From positions 1 to 24,999 of IMG/VR virus record IMGVR_UViG_3300028610_000102: DNA of 24,999 bases; one strand, 5' to 3'. This DNA comes from a virus. The position numbers were made by a program, and so were the translations under genes. The notes beneath the pieces are model-generated. The model saw nothing but the letters and a program-made list of their open reading frames with translations, ran no database searches and had not been told where the DNA came from. Of this stretch, positions 9,615 through 16,828 are shown one piece after another; within the stretch, counting starts at the first letter, position 1; each line of letters starts with the position of its first letter.

Positions 9615-9839
9615 TTAAATCACCGAATTAACAAAACACATTGCAACCACTGGTTGCTCTGCTGCTCCTATTTGTGTACCGTTTGCCCACTTATCAAGCC
9701 CCGGTCTCTGGCCTATCCGTATTCTTTTCTCAAGAGTATCGACAGGTCTTACATTGACAAGCTTTTCAGAAGTGAGATCGGGGGCATGTCCCGTAAGACT
9801 GCCCCTATACAATCCCCGAATTGGGGGTAGCATCTCCAT
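9615..9839 (-). CDS. Short protein resembling the N-terminal module of a tail nozzle/propeller protein
   Basis: 74 residues from the ATG at 9839, whose A overlaps the upstream stop (TAATG); an ATT/GTG-type extension to 9851 is possible but would overlap the neighbour. The sequence holds LPPIRGLYRG, NVRPVDTLEKR and GQRPGLDKW, then ends in a hydrophobic strand (EQPVVAMCFVNSVI). To my recollection, the NVRP...GQRPG arrangement occurs near the N-terminus of longer phage beta-propeller tail proteins. Here it is a complete small gene, separated from the propeller gene at 7140-8741 by two other genes. It may be a split domain that assembles with the propeller, or a truncated remnant. Confidence 0.65.
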   Translation of the reverse strand: MEMLPPIRGLYRGSLTGHAPDLTSEKLVNVRPVDTLEKRIRIGQRPGLDKWANGTQIGAAEQPVVAMCFVNSVI

Positions 9840-10150
9840 TACGATCTCCAAATAATATTTACTTTGTCTGCTGCCGTTCCATCAAAGAACAACAGGTTTG
9901 TATTGCTTATAGCGAGTACTATTGGATGGTTGGAAACGCCATTAGGAAGCAGTGGACCCGAAGCTGCATTGATAGCAGAGTTTCCCATATTTACATCTTT
10001 GGCTTCCTCAACCCATATAGTAACTTCACGACATTCCTGATCACTGCCCTGACCCTCACCATCTGAGTCCAGAACAATGACCTCCGTACCGAAAGCACCA
10101 GATACGATAGCACTCGGTGTTGCATTATCTCTGTAATTTTTCACTGCCAT
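9839..10150 (-). CDS. Small beta-rich virion-associated protein, unknown family
   Basis: 103 residues, ATG at 10150 with AAGGAA 7 nt upstream. It begins MAVKNYRDNATPSAI and shows alternating beta strands, an acidic segment (LDSDGEGQGSDQECRE), and a C-terminal NTNLLFFDGTAADKVNIIWRS. There is no signal peptide, membrane segment or catalytic motif. It is translationally coupled to the next gene through a TAATG overlap at 9839. Its place between a decoration-like protein and the tail module suggests a small structural part at the head-tail junction, which is inference only. Confidence 0.72.
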   Translation of the reverse strand: MAVKNYRDNATPSAIVSGAFGTEVIVLDSDGEGQGSDQECREVTIWVEEAKDVNMGNSAINAASGPLLPNGVSNHPIVLAISNTNLLFFDGTAADKVNIIWRS

Positions 10151-10160
10151 GTTCTATTCC

Positions 10161-10643
10161 TTACAGTCTGATTTCATTAACAGGGCCGTCTGTGAGTTCT
10201 ACGTTCGTACTCAGATAGAAAACTTCAACCAGCATTCTTCCAGCACTGATGTCTGTGAAATCAGAACCACCAGCAATCGTCAGCAATACACTGATGTCTG
10301 CACTCTCCGCTACAAGACCAGCATCCGCAGTAATGAAAGCTGCCTTTACTGAATTACGGACCGCAGCGAGAATGTTGTGGGTTGTGTTACCACTGTACTC
10401 ATTGGCGTCACCTGCTGTACCGATAGACAGGACGGCAGTAGTGTCACCTGTGAAACCATCCTTTACTGTTACCTTAGAACCAATGACAAAGGAACCAGCA
10501 GGAATCTGTTTGTTAAGATTCAACGTTCCGTCAGTTCCGCCACCATCAGTGAGATCACCAAAGTCTACGATCTGAGAAACTTTCCTGATACCCATACCAG
10601 TGTCATTAAGTTCCAACTGCTCTGTTACATTTTGAATACTCAT
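10161..10643 (-). CDS. Beta-rich structural protein, possible head decoration or fibre
   Basis: 160 residues, ATG at 10643 with AAAGG 6 nt upstream. The sequence is beta-rich and acidic: a Gly/Thr-rich loop (DGGGTDGTLNLNKQIPAGSF), VIGSKVTVKDGFTGDTTAVLSIG, SADISVLLTIAGGSDFTDISAGRMLVEVFYL. The pattern of a signal-less sandwich with a turn before each strand fits small phage capsid or neck proteins. It lies directly downstream of the putative adaptor gene. I do not recognise a precise family, and its place in the particle is inference. Confidence 0.72.
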   Translation of the reverse strand: MSIQNVTEQLELNDTGMGIRKVSQIVDFGDLTDGGGTDGTLNLNKQIPAGSFVIGSKVTVKDGFTGDTTAVLSIGTAGDANEYSGNTTHNILAAVRNSVKAAFITADAGLVAESADISVLLTIAGGSDFTDISAGRMLVEVFYLSTNVELTDGPVNEIRL

Positions 10644-10654
10644 AATTACCTTTC

Positions 10655-11428
10655 TTAAACTTCATTACCATATACCGTGTACGTTCCCTTTGGAATCCAA
10701 AAGCTTCGACGGTATGCAAAAATATCTGTTTGCTGTAAGTTGGAGTCTCTTACTTCCCCTATTGTGTCCGGTGCAGAACCCATGTCCTTTTTGATCAAGG
10801 CCTGAACTAATTCAATAGCTTTATGTGTCTGTACTCCCAACACTTCATCTTGCTCATTCTCTGCGATTGCTATGCAACACTGTAAGATCGCCTCAGACTC
10901 AAGCACTCCACCGATAAAGTAATCAGTATCATTCTCAGGTTTGGGCGGTGTCATTATATACGTACTGTTAATGATTGATCTGTTAGTCGGTGTTGGGTAT
11001 ACAATCATCTCTTTGGAAGAGCCAACCTTCGGGTCGAACTTCCCTGCTCTTAATGCATATGCTTCTGGATAGCTGAAAAACTCAAGCGTACTTCTGCTGG
11101 ACATGATTGCCCGTTCAGATGTCTTAGTTATACGCCCTGTTCTCTCTTCCGGGTCATATTCAAGATTACGCTCAAAACGTTCAAAGTCTTCGGGTAATTG
11201 ATACTCCCACTTATTAGTTTCCAGATGAAGCTTCCACGGTTGCTTGAGGTAACTCCAAATATAAATCTCTGCATCTCTGGGATTGATGGGAAGCAGAAAC
11301 TTCATGTACCCTCTGTACACAATATCTTTCGCAGATGCTAAACTATCGCCCGTTGGTGTTGGACCAGTACCTAAGTAGGACGACACCTTAGAATACACAT
11401 CGGAAAAATTCCATTTCATACTTGCCAT
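10655..11428 (-). CDS. Putative head-tail adaptor (connector) protein
   Basis: 257 residues, ATG at 11428 with GAGGAT 6 nt upstream (preferred over the Met at codon 4). The N-terminal half has the pattern of gp4/gp11-type adaptors: a short helix (FSDVYSKVSSYLG), a helix with IVYRGYMKFLLPINP, an IYIWSYLKQPW strand, and KWEYQLPEDFERFERNL. The rest mixes strands (NRSIINSTYIMTPP) and a helical core (ESEAILQCCIAIAENEQDEVLG). The C-terminus is basic and aromatic. Such adaptors sit under the portal and dock the tail. The position after the capsid genes and before tail genes fits. The assignment rests on pattern and context, not on an exact motif. Confidence 0.65.
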   Translation of the reverse strand: MASMKWNFSDVYSKVSSYLGTGPTPTGDSLASAKDIVYRGYMKFLLPINPRDAEIYIWSYLKQPWKLHLETNKWEYQLPEDFERFERNLEYDPEERTGRITKTSERAIMSSRSTLEFFSYPEAYALRAGKFDPKVGSSKEMIVYPTPTNRSIINSTYIMTPPKPENDTDYFIGGVLESEAILQCCIAIAENEQDEVLGVQTHKAIELVQALIKKDMGSAPDTIGEVRDSNLQQTDIFAYRRSFWIPKGTYTVYGNEV

Positions 11429-11486
11429 ATTAAATCCTCAGATAAGACGATGACGGTCATCCTTGACCATTCACCATCGGAGACAG

Positions 11487-11807
11487 TTACTCTTTATCTA
11501 GTGTGAACACACGTAAGATCAGCTCTTCATAACGTATACCACCAAGAGATAGTTGTCCTTGTAGTGGTTTGTGTTCCCTCGCGATCAGGATGTTCATCAC
11601 TTTCTTGATCAACAGTAGGTCAGCTTCGTTAATCTTTATAAACTTATTTGCTGCAATAATATGTCTTGCAAGCGTTACGCCGTCAACTGTTTCAATGCCG
11701 TCCTTGTAAACACCGGGAAGTCTCAGCAAGCCCGATAGTTCTTCCTTAGTTGAGAAATCCGATTCTCCAACCTTGTAGTCTGTCAAGTCAAGTTCATATT
11801 CTTTCAT
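11487..11807 (-). CDS. Small acidic phage protein, unknown function
   Basis: 106 residues from the ATG at 11807, chosen because GGAG lies 6 nt upstream; an in-frame TTG at 11819 would sit on top of that site. The protein is acidic at the N-terminus (EYELDLTDYKVGESDFSTKEEL) and then helical and Leu/Ile-rich (ARHIIAANKFIKINEADLLLIKKVMNILIA). The end (QLSLGGIRYEELILRVFTLDKE) is beta/helix. The gene directly follows a strong terminator-like hairpin, so its expression may be reduced relative to the capsid genes. No family recognised. Confidence 0.75.
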   Translation of the reverse strand: MKEYELDLTDYKVGESDFSTKEELSGLLRLPGVYKDGIETVDGVTLARHIIAANKFIKINEADLLLIKKVMNILIAREHKPLQGQLSLGGIRYEELILRVFTLDKE

Positions 11808-11817
11808 GTCTGTCTCC
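11808..11817 (-). promoter_or_regulatory. Ribosome binding site deciding the start at 11807
   Basis: On the minus strand GGAGACAGAC directly precedes ATG at 11807. The GGAG core is 6 nt from the start codon. The same GGAGACAGA stretch precedes three other starts in this operon, which supports this start. Confidence 0.7.
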
Positions 11818-11852
11818 AAAAAATAAGGGAGGAAGAAAACGATCTCCCTCCC
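11818..11852 (-). terminator. Rho-independent terminator after the decoration gene
   Basis: On the minus strand GGGAGGGAG (11852-11844) pairs with CTTCCTCCC (11835-11827) around an 8-nt loop, a 9-bp stem with one G-T pair. It is followed by TTATTTTTT. The hairpin begins about 12 nt after the decoration-protein stop and lies between the abundant capsid genes and the tail module, so it probably cuts down read-through into the latter. Confidence 0.8.
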
Positions 11853-11864
11853 ATCAAAGGTTTA

Positions 11865-13133
11865 TTAAGCTTCCTGTGCGAAACGCATCCAATCATAACT
11901 CACAGTGTCATCTTCCGCAGCACCATTCTTAGTAGCAATAGTGGGCTGCATAACAGCAGCAGTTGGGAAGTCAGCAGCAGATATATCTGATGCCAAAATC
12001 GGGTCGGCTGTGTTTACACCATCAACGAACACCTGAATGTCTGTACCATCAAAGTAGAAACCAACAGTGAAGTACGTATTGACTGTTACAGCCTTTACAC
12101 CAGCATCATGCACTACAGGAGACTGACTTGTTTCATCGTACACAACATCAACAGCATCAGCATCCGCATGGAAAACCTGTACGCCAAGCGAACCCTCTGT
12201 CTGAACAGACGCACCATCGTCGATAATCAGATTACCAACAAGAGTACTTGAAACCATCAGACCGAAGAAATAACCAATGTCATTATCAGTGATAGAGTTA
12301 GCTTTGAGACGTGCTTCCATAGCCCATTTCTTACCACCAGATACAGTGATAGGACAAGGGTACTGAACCTCACATGCCTCATTGTCAACTGAACCCAACA
12401 GGACCAATGCACCAGCAGCTTCATCACTCAGAGAGATCAGAGACGCTGCATCGGTAAAGGAATTACCGGGGTAGTCTTCGTTGCCCCTACGGAAGTCGGT
12501 CTCATAAAGAGAACCAGCCATCGGATTTGCTCTCAACTGTTTCAAGTCGAAATTGTCCCAGATCGCTGCGGTAGGAAGCTGAACAGCAGTACGACTTGAG
12601 GCTGTTACCACCTCACCTGCATCAGCAGCAACTACGGCGTTAATCTTAGCAAGAACCAGACCCGTTGTACCAGACCTGTCGATAGTCTCCATAGCCTTAC
12701 CAATAGCAGGCATCGAGTTACCAACATTAACAACAGTCTGCTCACCATCTTCAAGATACAGCGTATCCTTGATGGTAATGCTCTTGTCGGTACGAACAGG
12801 AACAGCACTGCCGTTTGCAATGTAGATATCAATCCAAAGATTACCAGTACCAGTAAGACCTGCAAAGGAAGTACCAGCTACTACACCAGCGAAGAACGCT
12901 GCGTTAGCTGCCGTACACAGTTCTACTCTCTGGAATTTACCCTCGTTCTGTCCACCCTCAGTCGTTGTACCACGTTTGACATTGGGATTTACACCAGTAT
13001 CAAGACCGTTGATGTTGTTGGTGGTGTCATAATTGTATGCAACAGGCATACCCTCACGAATAACATCAGTACCTTCATACATTACTCGTTTTCTTTCACG
13101 ATTGGCATTCGTGCCAAACTGACTTTCACTCAT
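11865..13133 (-). CDS. Capsid decoration protein with C-terminal lectin-like (LamG/ConA-type) domain
   Basis: 422 residues, ATG at 13133 with AGGAG 7 nt upstream, a strong site. Residues about 20-165 look like a small capsid-stabilising beta domain (REGMPVAYNYDTTN, FFAGVVAGTSFAGL, LWIDIYIANGSAVPV, KDTLYLEDGE). Residues about 185-422 look like a jelly-roll domain: WDNFDLKQLRANP, KKWAMEARLKANSITDNDIG, YFFGLMV, then VNTYFTVGFYFDGTDIQVFVDGV, the paired strands typical of LamG/concanavalin A-like folds. It directly follows the major capsid gene. A decoration protein carrying a carbohydrate-binding type domain on the head surface is the best reading. Catalytic residues are not evident, and the ligand is unknown. 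Confidence 0.72.
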   Translation of the reverse strand: MSESQFGTNANRERKRVMYEGTDVIREGMPVAYNYDTTNNINGLDTGVNPNVKRGTTTEGGQNEGKFQRVELCTAANAAFFAGVVAGTSFAGLTGTGNLWIDIYIANGSAVPVRTDKSITIKDTLYLEDGEQTVVNVGNSMPAIGKAMETIDRSGTTGLVLAKINAVVAADAGEVVTASSRTAVQLPTAAIWDNFDLKQLRANPMAGSLYETDFRRGNEDYPGNSFTDAASLISLSDEAAGALVLLGSVDNEACEVQYPCPITVSGGKKWAMEARLKANSITDNDIGYFFGLMVSSTLVGNLIIDDGASVQTEGSLGVQVFHADADAVDVVYDETSQSPVVHDAGVKAVTVNTYFTVGFYFDGTDIQVFVDGVNTADPILASDISAADFPTAAVMQPTIATKNGAAEDDTVSYDWMRFAQEA

Positions 13134-13185
13134 TGTGAACTCCTATAAAAAATTTTGTATTCTACTTCTGTGGAACAAGGTGAAA

Positions 13186-13211
13186 CTCTGGGGGTTTACA
13201 AGCCCCCAGAG
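13186..13211 (-). terminator. GC-rich hairpin after the major capsid gene
   Basis: CTCTGGGGG (13186-13194) and CCCCCAGAG (13203-13211) form a perfect 9-bp stem with an 8-nt loop, 11 nt past the capsid stop. On the minus strand the 3' side has only three Ts (TTTCACC), so it may be an attenuator, RNA stabiliser or processing site, not a full terminator. On the plus strand the stem is followed by AATTTTTG, so it could also stop antisense transcription. Confidence 0.65.
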
Positions 13212-13222
13212 AATTTTTGTGA

Positions 13223-14311
13223 TTACTGCTGCGAGATCAAGAAGCCACAACGCTGACGATTTGTAGAACGAATCGCGAACGAAAGGTCCAACGGAACTGT
13301 CAGAACATTATGCATGTTATCACGCTCTCTGGGCTTGCCTTCGGCAAAGTCATTTTCCCTCAAGACTGTTACCTTGAAGTAGTCATGGTTTACGCCATAG
13401 ATCGGGTCAGTACCCATGATAGTACTATATGTCGCACTATCGTCCAGCAACTCCGCATAGACAAAGGGAATACCCTTGTAAAGCACGTTGCCGAAATACT
13501 TGGCAAGGTCAGGACCAACATTGTCATCCATCTTCCTAGCCATTGCTTCCAGATTACCAATCACGTTATCATTACTGTAGTAACGGAACGGACTAGCAAC
13601 TGTTTCTTTAGCCACTGCCTGCGGAATCATAGTGGGCATAAAGTGAGTCTTACGGGTTGCCCTTGCAAGCAAGTCCAGAAGCTTATCACCAAACTGACCA
13701 TTATGGTCTGCGTAGTACGATGCCCAACGAGGCTTATCAGAAGCGGAGCTGCTGATTGTACCAACGTCATAAGCCGTACCAGAACCGTCATTGTACCGAC
13801 CACGATAACCAGTGTAACCACCAGTACTGTTGTCTGTACCCAGACTCAGCCAACTAGCCAAACCATGAGGGTTCTTCTTGTCAGATGCACTCAAAGGAGA
13901 AAGGATAAGTTTCTTCTGCAGAAGCTCACCAAACTCACGGTACATATTTTTCTGTTTCCCAGTGAGGTAGTTATAAACTCTTACCTCATTGCCCATGTTC
14001 ATTGCCAGCAATACACGGTTGTAGTCCATGTTTGTCGAGGCGTGAACCCAATCGACCTTGATCTCTTCATCAGTGTTGACGAGGTTATGTGTATCCTCTT
14101 CCCACAGAGAGATCATCTTCGCGTTACCCGTATCCTTGAGCGTGATGTAATCCTTGATAGCATCACCACTATCACGATCAGCAGCCCGGAACCATGTGTT
14201 GTACAACTCATGGGTGATGTCATTGAATGTCATCTCCAAAGCGTCTTTTTTCTTGGATGCTAGGGTTGCATAGCCAACGTCAATGGCTTGTTCGATTGTC
14301 ATGTCACTCAT
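13223..14311 (-). CDS. Major capsid protein
   Basis: 362 residues, ATG at 14311 with GGGAG 7 nt upstream. It lies between the scaffold gene and a decoration gene, the classic position. The sequence starts with a helical arm (MTIEQAIDVGYATLASKK), has FNDITHELYNTWFRAADRDSG and the mixed strand/helix pattern of an HK97-type shell protein, with MYREFGELLQKKLILSPLSASD as a probable spine helix region. A Gly/Tyr/Ser-rich stretch (residues about 165-190) could be a flexible or inserted loop. The end, PLDLSFAIRSTNRQRCGFL, is a typical closing strand. A hairpin follows. The fold assignment is by context and pattern. Confidence 0.8.
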   Translation of the reverse strand: MSDMTIEQAIDVGYATLASKKKDALEMTFNDITHELYNTWFRAADRDSGDAIKDYITLKDTGNAKMISLWEEDTHNLVNTDEEIKVDWVHASTNMDYNRVLLAMNMGNEVRVYNYLTGKQKNMYREFGELLQKKLILSPLSASDKKNPHGLASWLSLGTDNSTGGYTGYRGRYNDGSGTAYDVGTISSSASDKPRWASYYADHNGQFGDKLLDLLARATRKTHFMPTMIPQAVAKETVASPFRYYSNDNVIGNLEAMARKMDDNVGPDLAKYFGNVLYKGIPFVYAELLDDSATYSTIMGTDPIYGVNHDYFKVTVLRENDFAEGKPRERDNMHNVLTVPLDLSFAIRSTNRQRCGFLISQQ

Positions 14312-14314
14312 ACG

Positions 14315-15313
14315 TTACTCCCTAATTTCTACTCCTGCTGCTTTGTAAGCTTTCCTGACCACAGAAATCTTATGAGCATCACTACCCGGAGCATGTTCTT
14401 TCTCTTTAGTTTTTTTGGAAGTAGGACGATTAGTGATCTTCTTGGCTCTCCCACGCAACTCCTTAGACACTTTACGCAAGGCTAAGTTGTCAGCGTTCTT
14501 GGCTTTATATCGTGCAATAGAGTCATCCATTGCCTCGTCAAACGTGGCAGTTACGCCACCTTCATGCAACTTGACAGCATAATCCCAAATGCCAGCCCTG
14601 TGTTTTACCGAAGGGTTTCGCATATCAGGTTTATTGTCACGATGCGGAAGTTTGTCATACTCACCAAGAATTGGAAAGTCCCCAGAGACCTCATCCAACT
14701 TCTTGTTTGCGGAACGAAAATTACTTACGTGCTGCTGTTCGGCTGCTTGTCTATTCCTGTTCTGTTCCTGCTCCGCGACAGTGTTCAGGGAATTAGAAAG
14801 TTGACCTACTTGTGTATTGAGTGTCTTAATGACCGCAGCCATCTGAGGGTTCTCTGCTTCAAGAGCCGTGAGTTGTTCCTCAGTCAGACCACTCGCTGTA
14901 ACCTTTTCGGTCTTGTCCGGTTGCACTGTTTCCTCAACTACTTCCTCAGAAGTATCATCATTAAGGTCAGTGGCAGATATCAAGCCTTTGATATCTTTGA
15001 GAATCTCAGGGCTAATCTCCCTCAACTTCTCGATTGTCTCAGCGTTATAGCCGAGAACACTTAGGTCAACTTCATCGTCAACCGTATCATCATCTACCGC
15101 AGTAGAGTCATTACCACCAACAGTATCGTCGACGGCGTTTATATCATCATCAACAACATCATCTGTGGGAATATCCCGTAGTTCTTTATTCACTCCACGA
15201 ATAACGTCTGCTACATCCTGTGGAATACCACTGTCGGCCATCTTCACAGGTGTCTCTGTACTTGTATCAATGTCATTATCTTCAATGACTTCATTGCCTT
15301 CTGCGTCTAACAT
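14315..15313 (-). CDS. Capsid scaffolding protein
   Basis: 332 residues, ATG at 15313, preceded by the recurring GGAGACAGA site. The N-terminal 100 residues are extremely acidic, with repeated Val-Asp-Asp runs (DDVVDDDINAVDDTVGG, DDDTVDDEVDLS). A helix with coiled-coil character covers about residues 170-200 (NTQVGQLSNSLNTVAEQEQN), and the C-terminus is strongly basic (LRGRAKKITNRPTSKKTKEK). An acidic front, central coiled coil and basic tail that contacts the shell is the usual layout of scaffolding proteins, and it lies 3 nt upstream of the capsid gene in the transcript. No protease gene or motif is visible in the window, so it is probably expelled whole, not cleaved. Confidence 0.8.
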   Translation of the reverse strand: MLDAEGNEVIEDNDIDTSTETPVKMADSGIPQDVADVIRGVNKELRDIPTDDVVDDDINAVDDTVGGNDSTAVDDDTVDDEVDLSVLGYNAETIEKLREISPEILKDIKGLISATDLNDDTSEEVVEETVQPDKTEKVTASGLTEEQLTALEAENPQMAAVIKTLNTQVGQLSNSLNTVAEQEQNRNRQAAEQQHVSNFRSANKKLDEVSGDFPILGEYDKLPHRDNKPDMRNPSVKHRAGIWDYAVKLHEGGVTATFDEAMDDSIARYKAKNADNLALRKVSKELRGRAKKITNRPTSKKTKEKEHAPGSDAHKISVVRKAYKAAGVEIRE

Positions 15314-15324
15314 CTATCTGTCTC

Positions 15325-15636
15325 CTAGCTCTTTACAGCGTCTTTATTTTTGTCACGTTTTCCTTTGAGACTCTCATGCTCATCTGCTCTGCGTTCAGCT
15401 TCCTCTGCTTCCACTGCTGCCCGATCTGCCTGATAGTCTTCAAGAGCCTCGATCAACTCACTAACGTAACTGTTCGCGTCCACGTCCTCAAGAAAACAGG
15501 TTACTGATTTCTGTCCAGCTCTGAGCCTAAAGGCCAAAGCAAACGTCCCATCGTCTGGACGCTTTACGTTTACAACGCTCATGTTCGTGCCATCTCCCAA
15601 ATCTCTTGTGAGATACTGTCCTTTAATGTTAGCCAT
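15325..15636 (-). CDS. Small charged phage protein, unknown function
   Basis: 103 residues, ATG at 15636, preceded by GGAGACAGA. The N-terminal half forms beta strands (VVNVKRPDDGTFALAFRL, KSVTCFLEDVD). The C-terminal half is a highly charged helix (LIEALEDYQADRAAVEAEEAE, then a Lys-rich end). It is 11 nt upstream of the scaffold gene in the transcript. A helper of head assembly is plausible by position; no family is recognised. Confidence 0.75.
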   Translation of the reverse strand: MANIKGQYLTRDLGDGTNMSVVNVKRPDDGTFALAFRLRAGQKSVTCFLEDVDANSYVSELIEALEDYQADRAAVEAEEAERRADEHESLKGKRDKNKDAVKS

Positions 15637-15650
15637 TTCTTCTGTCTCCG

Positions 15651-15977
15651 TTAATTTCCGTTACGATCTACCCAACCTCTTTCCTTGAGCCTCTGTTTAT
15701 GCTCCGTCAAATTTTTTGTTACCATGTCACCACGACTATTGAACCTTGCTCCGGGGTGCATCTTAAATACTGAACCGTCTGCTATCTGCGATGGGTGTAC
15801 GCCCAAAGCCATTGACGTTCTTTCTTTATCACCACACTGACTTTTACCCGTTGTCAACCACGACCTGTAAGTTGTACCACCGCACTTACATATTGGCGGT
15901 GTGTGTTCCTCAAAACCATGATAGAACTCAGTGGTTGTCTCTGCACAGTCTTCGCAGATGAAATCAAATATCGGCAT
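15651..15977 (-). CDS. Zinc-ribbon protein (FmdB-like N-terminus)
   Basis: 108 residues. ATG at 15977 overlaps the upstream TAA by one base and has GGAGG about 8 nt before it. It starts MPIFDFICEDC, and the four cysteines C8, C11, C30 and C32 (CEDC and CKC, followed by Gly-Gly) form a zinc ribbon of the FmdB/regulatory type often found as small phage proteins in head operons. The remainder is polar, with FKMHPGARFNSRGDMVTKN and a basic C-terminal helix. The ribbon could bind nucleic acid or merely hold the fold; its role in the head module is unknown. Confidence 0.78.
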   Translation of the reverse strand: MPIFDFICEDCAETTTEFYHGFEEHTPPICKCGGTTYRSWLTTGKSQCGDKERTSMALGVHPSQIADGSVFKMHPGARFNSRGDMVTKNLTEHKQRLKERGWVDRNGN

Positions 15978-16255
15978 TACTTGTCCTCCGTCAGATCGTT
16001 TCGCTCGCGTCTGGTAGCTTCAATATCAAACAACAGATACTTTGCTGTCAACCTTATGAAGTCCAGATTCTCTCTGATTGCTTTACGAATCTGAATCGGA
16101 TTCTTGCTTGGAATCTCTCTGATCACTACGTTCCTGCCCTTCGTTCCTGAATGTAACATCCTAGATATATCCAGCAACTCCGCATAGATTTCCTTTTCGT
16201 ATTTGGCGTCAATGAACGTAAGGGTGTGTTTACCTTCTGTCTCCGCATTGCCCAT
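15977..16255 (-). CDS. Small helical phage protein, unknown function
   Basis: 92 residues, ATG at 16255 with GGGAGAT 4-5 nt upstream. Mostly charged helix: KYEKEIYAELLDISRMLHSG, a Lys/Arg segment (KGRNVVIREIPSKNPIQIRK) and RENLDFIRLTAKYLLFDIEA. There are no cysteines, signal peptide or membrane segment. It is coupled to the zinc-ribbon gene by a TAATG overlap. No family recognised. Confidence 0.72.
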   Translation of the reverse strand: MGNAETEGKHTLTFIDAKYEKEIYAELLDISRMLHSGTKGRNVVIREIPSKNPIQIRKAIRENLDFIRLTAKYLLFDIEATRRERNDLTEDK

Positions 16256-16256
16256 G

Positions 16257-16622
16257 CTATCTCCCTATGATGAAATATTCGTATGTTGCTTGTTCAGCAC
16301 TATCCTGATTCTTAATTTTCACTGTACCTGCTGGACTGAACATAGCAAATTCACCTTCAAGTATTACGATACCTTCTCGATACGTTGTATCAAAAGAAGG
16401 GTCAACCGTCATGTCATTCGTAATCGCTTTGATAACGATACAGTCTATATTAGTCAAGCTACCAATATCAAGAGTTTCCTCCGTATCGGCTACAGCCTGC
16501 TGACGGTAATCCATAACCTTTAGAGTCGGTACGTTGGCCAGCGTGAACCTGTCTGAAAAGGACTGCTCCTGACTAAGACCGAGCAACTGCATAACGAGTT
16601 TTACACTACCTGATGCTGCCAT
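16257..16622 (-). CDS. Small beta-rich phage protein, unknown function
   Basis: 121 residues, ATG at 16622 overlapping the TAA of the polycationic gene, with GGAG 8 nt upstream. It is beta-rich in its second half (NIDCIVIKAITNDMTVD, REGIVILEGEFAMFSPAG, TYEYFIIGR), and the profile resembles a small virion sandwich protein. No cysteine motif or membrane segment. It lies between portal and scaffold among small genes, so a minor head protein is possible. Confidence 0.72.
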   Translation of the reverse strand: MAASGSVKLVMQLLGLSQEQSFSDRFTLANVPTLKVMDYRQQAVADTEETLDIGSLTNIDCIVIKAITNDMTVDPSFDTTYREGIVILEGEFAMFSPAGTVKIKNQDSAEQATYEYFIIGR

Positions 16623-16828
16623 TAGTCACTCCACGGTAACATTTTATCAATTTTCTTTTCACTCACGCCAGCGTCTCTCATACGTTGACGCTGTTTTCCT
16701 CTACGAGATTCTTTACGCTTTGTCTCAAGCTTTTTCTTTTTCTTAACTGCTTTCTTTTTCTTTCGATCAGCGAAGAATCCCATCTTAGATGCTTTGCCTG
16801 CTTCTCCATATCCGATACCCTTTGGCAT
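16622..16828 (-). CDS. Polycationic small protein
   Basis: 68 residues, ATG at 16828 overlapping the upstream stop, with AAGGAG 8 nt before it. About a third of residues are Lys or Arg, concentrated in residues 22-50 (DRKKKKAVKKKKKLETKRK, then SRRGKQRQRMR). Such a protein would be expected to bind nucleic acid or acidic proteins such as the acidic scaffold. The start MPKGIGYGEAGKASKMGFF is compact and Gly-rich. The family is not recognised. Confidence 0.75.
   Translation of the reverse strand: MPKGIGYGEAGKASKMGFFADRKKKKAVKKKKKLETKRKESRRGKQRQRMRDAGVSEKKIDKMLPWSD

Noticed and set aside
13310-14263. A 317-codon open frame on the plus strand opposite the major capsid gene
   Set aside because: It is antisense to a well-supported capsid gene, lacks a ribosome site and has a composition (Thr, Val, Ile and Cys scattered) typical of a mirror frame.
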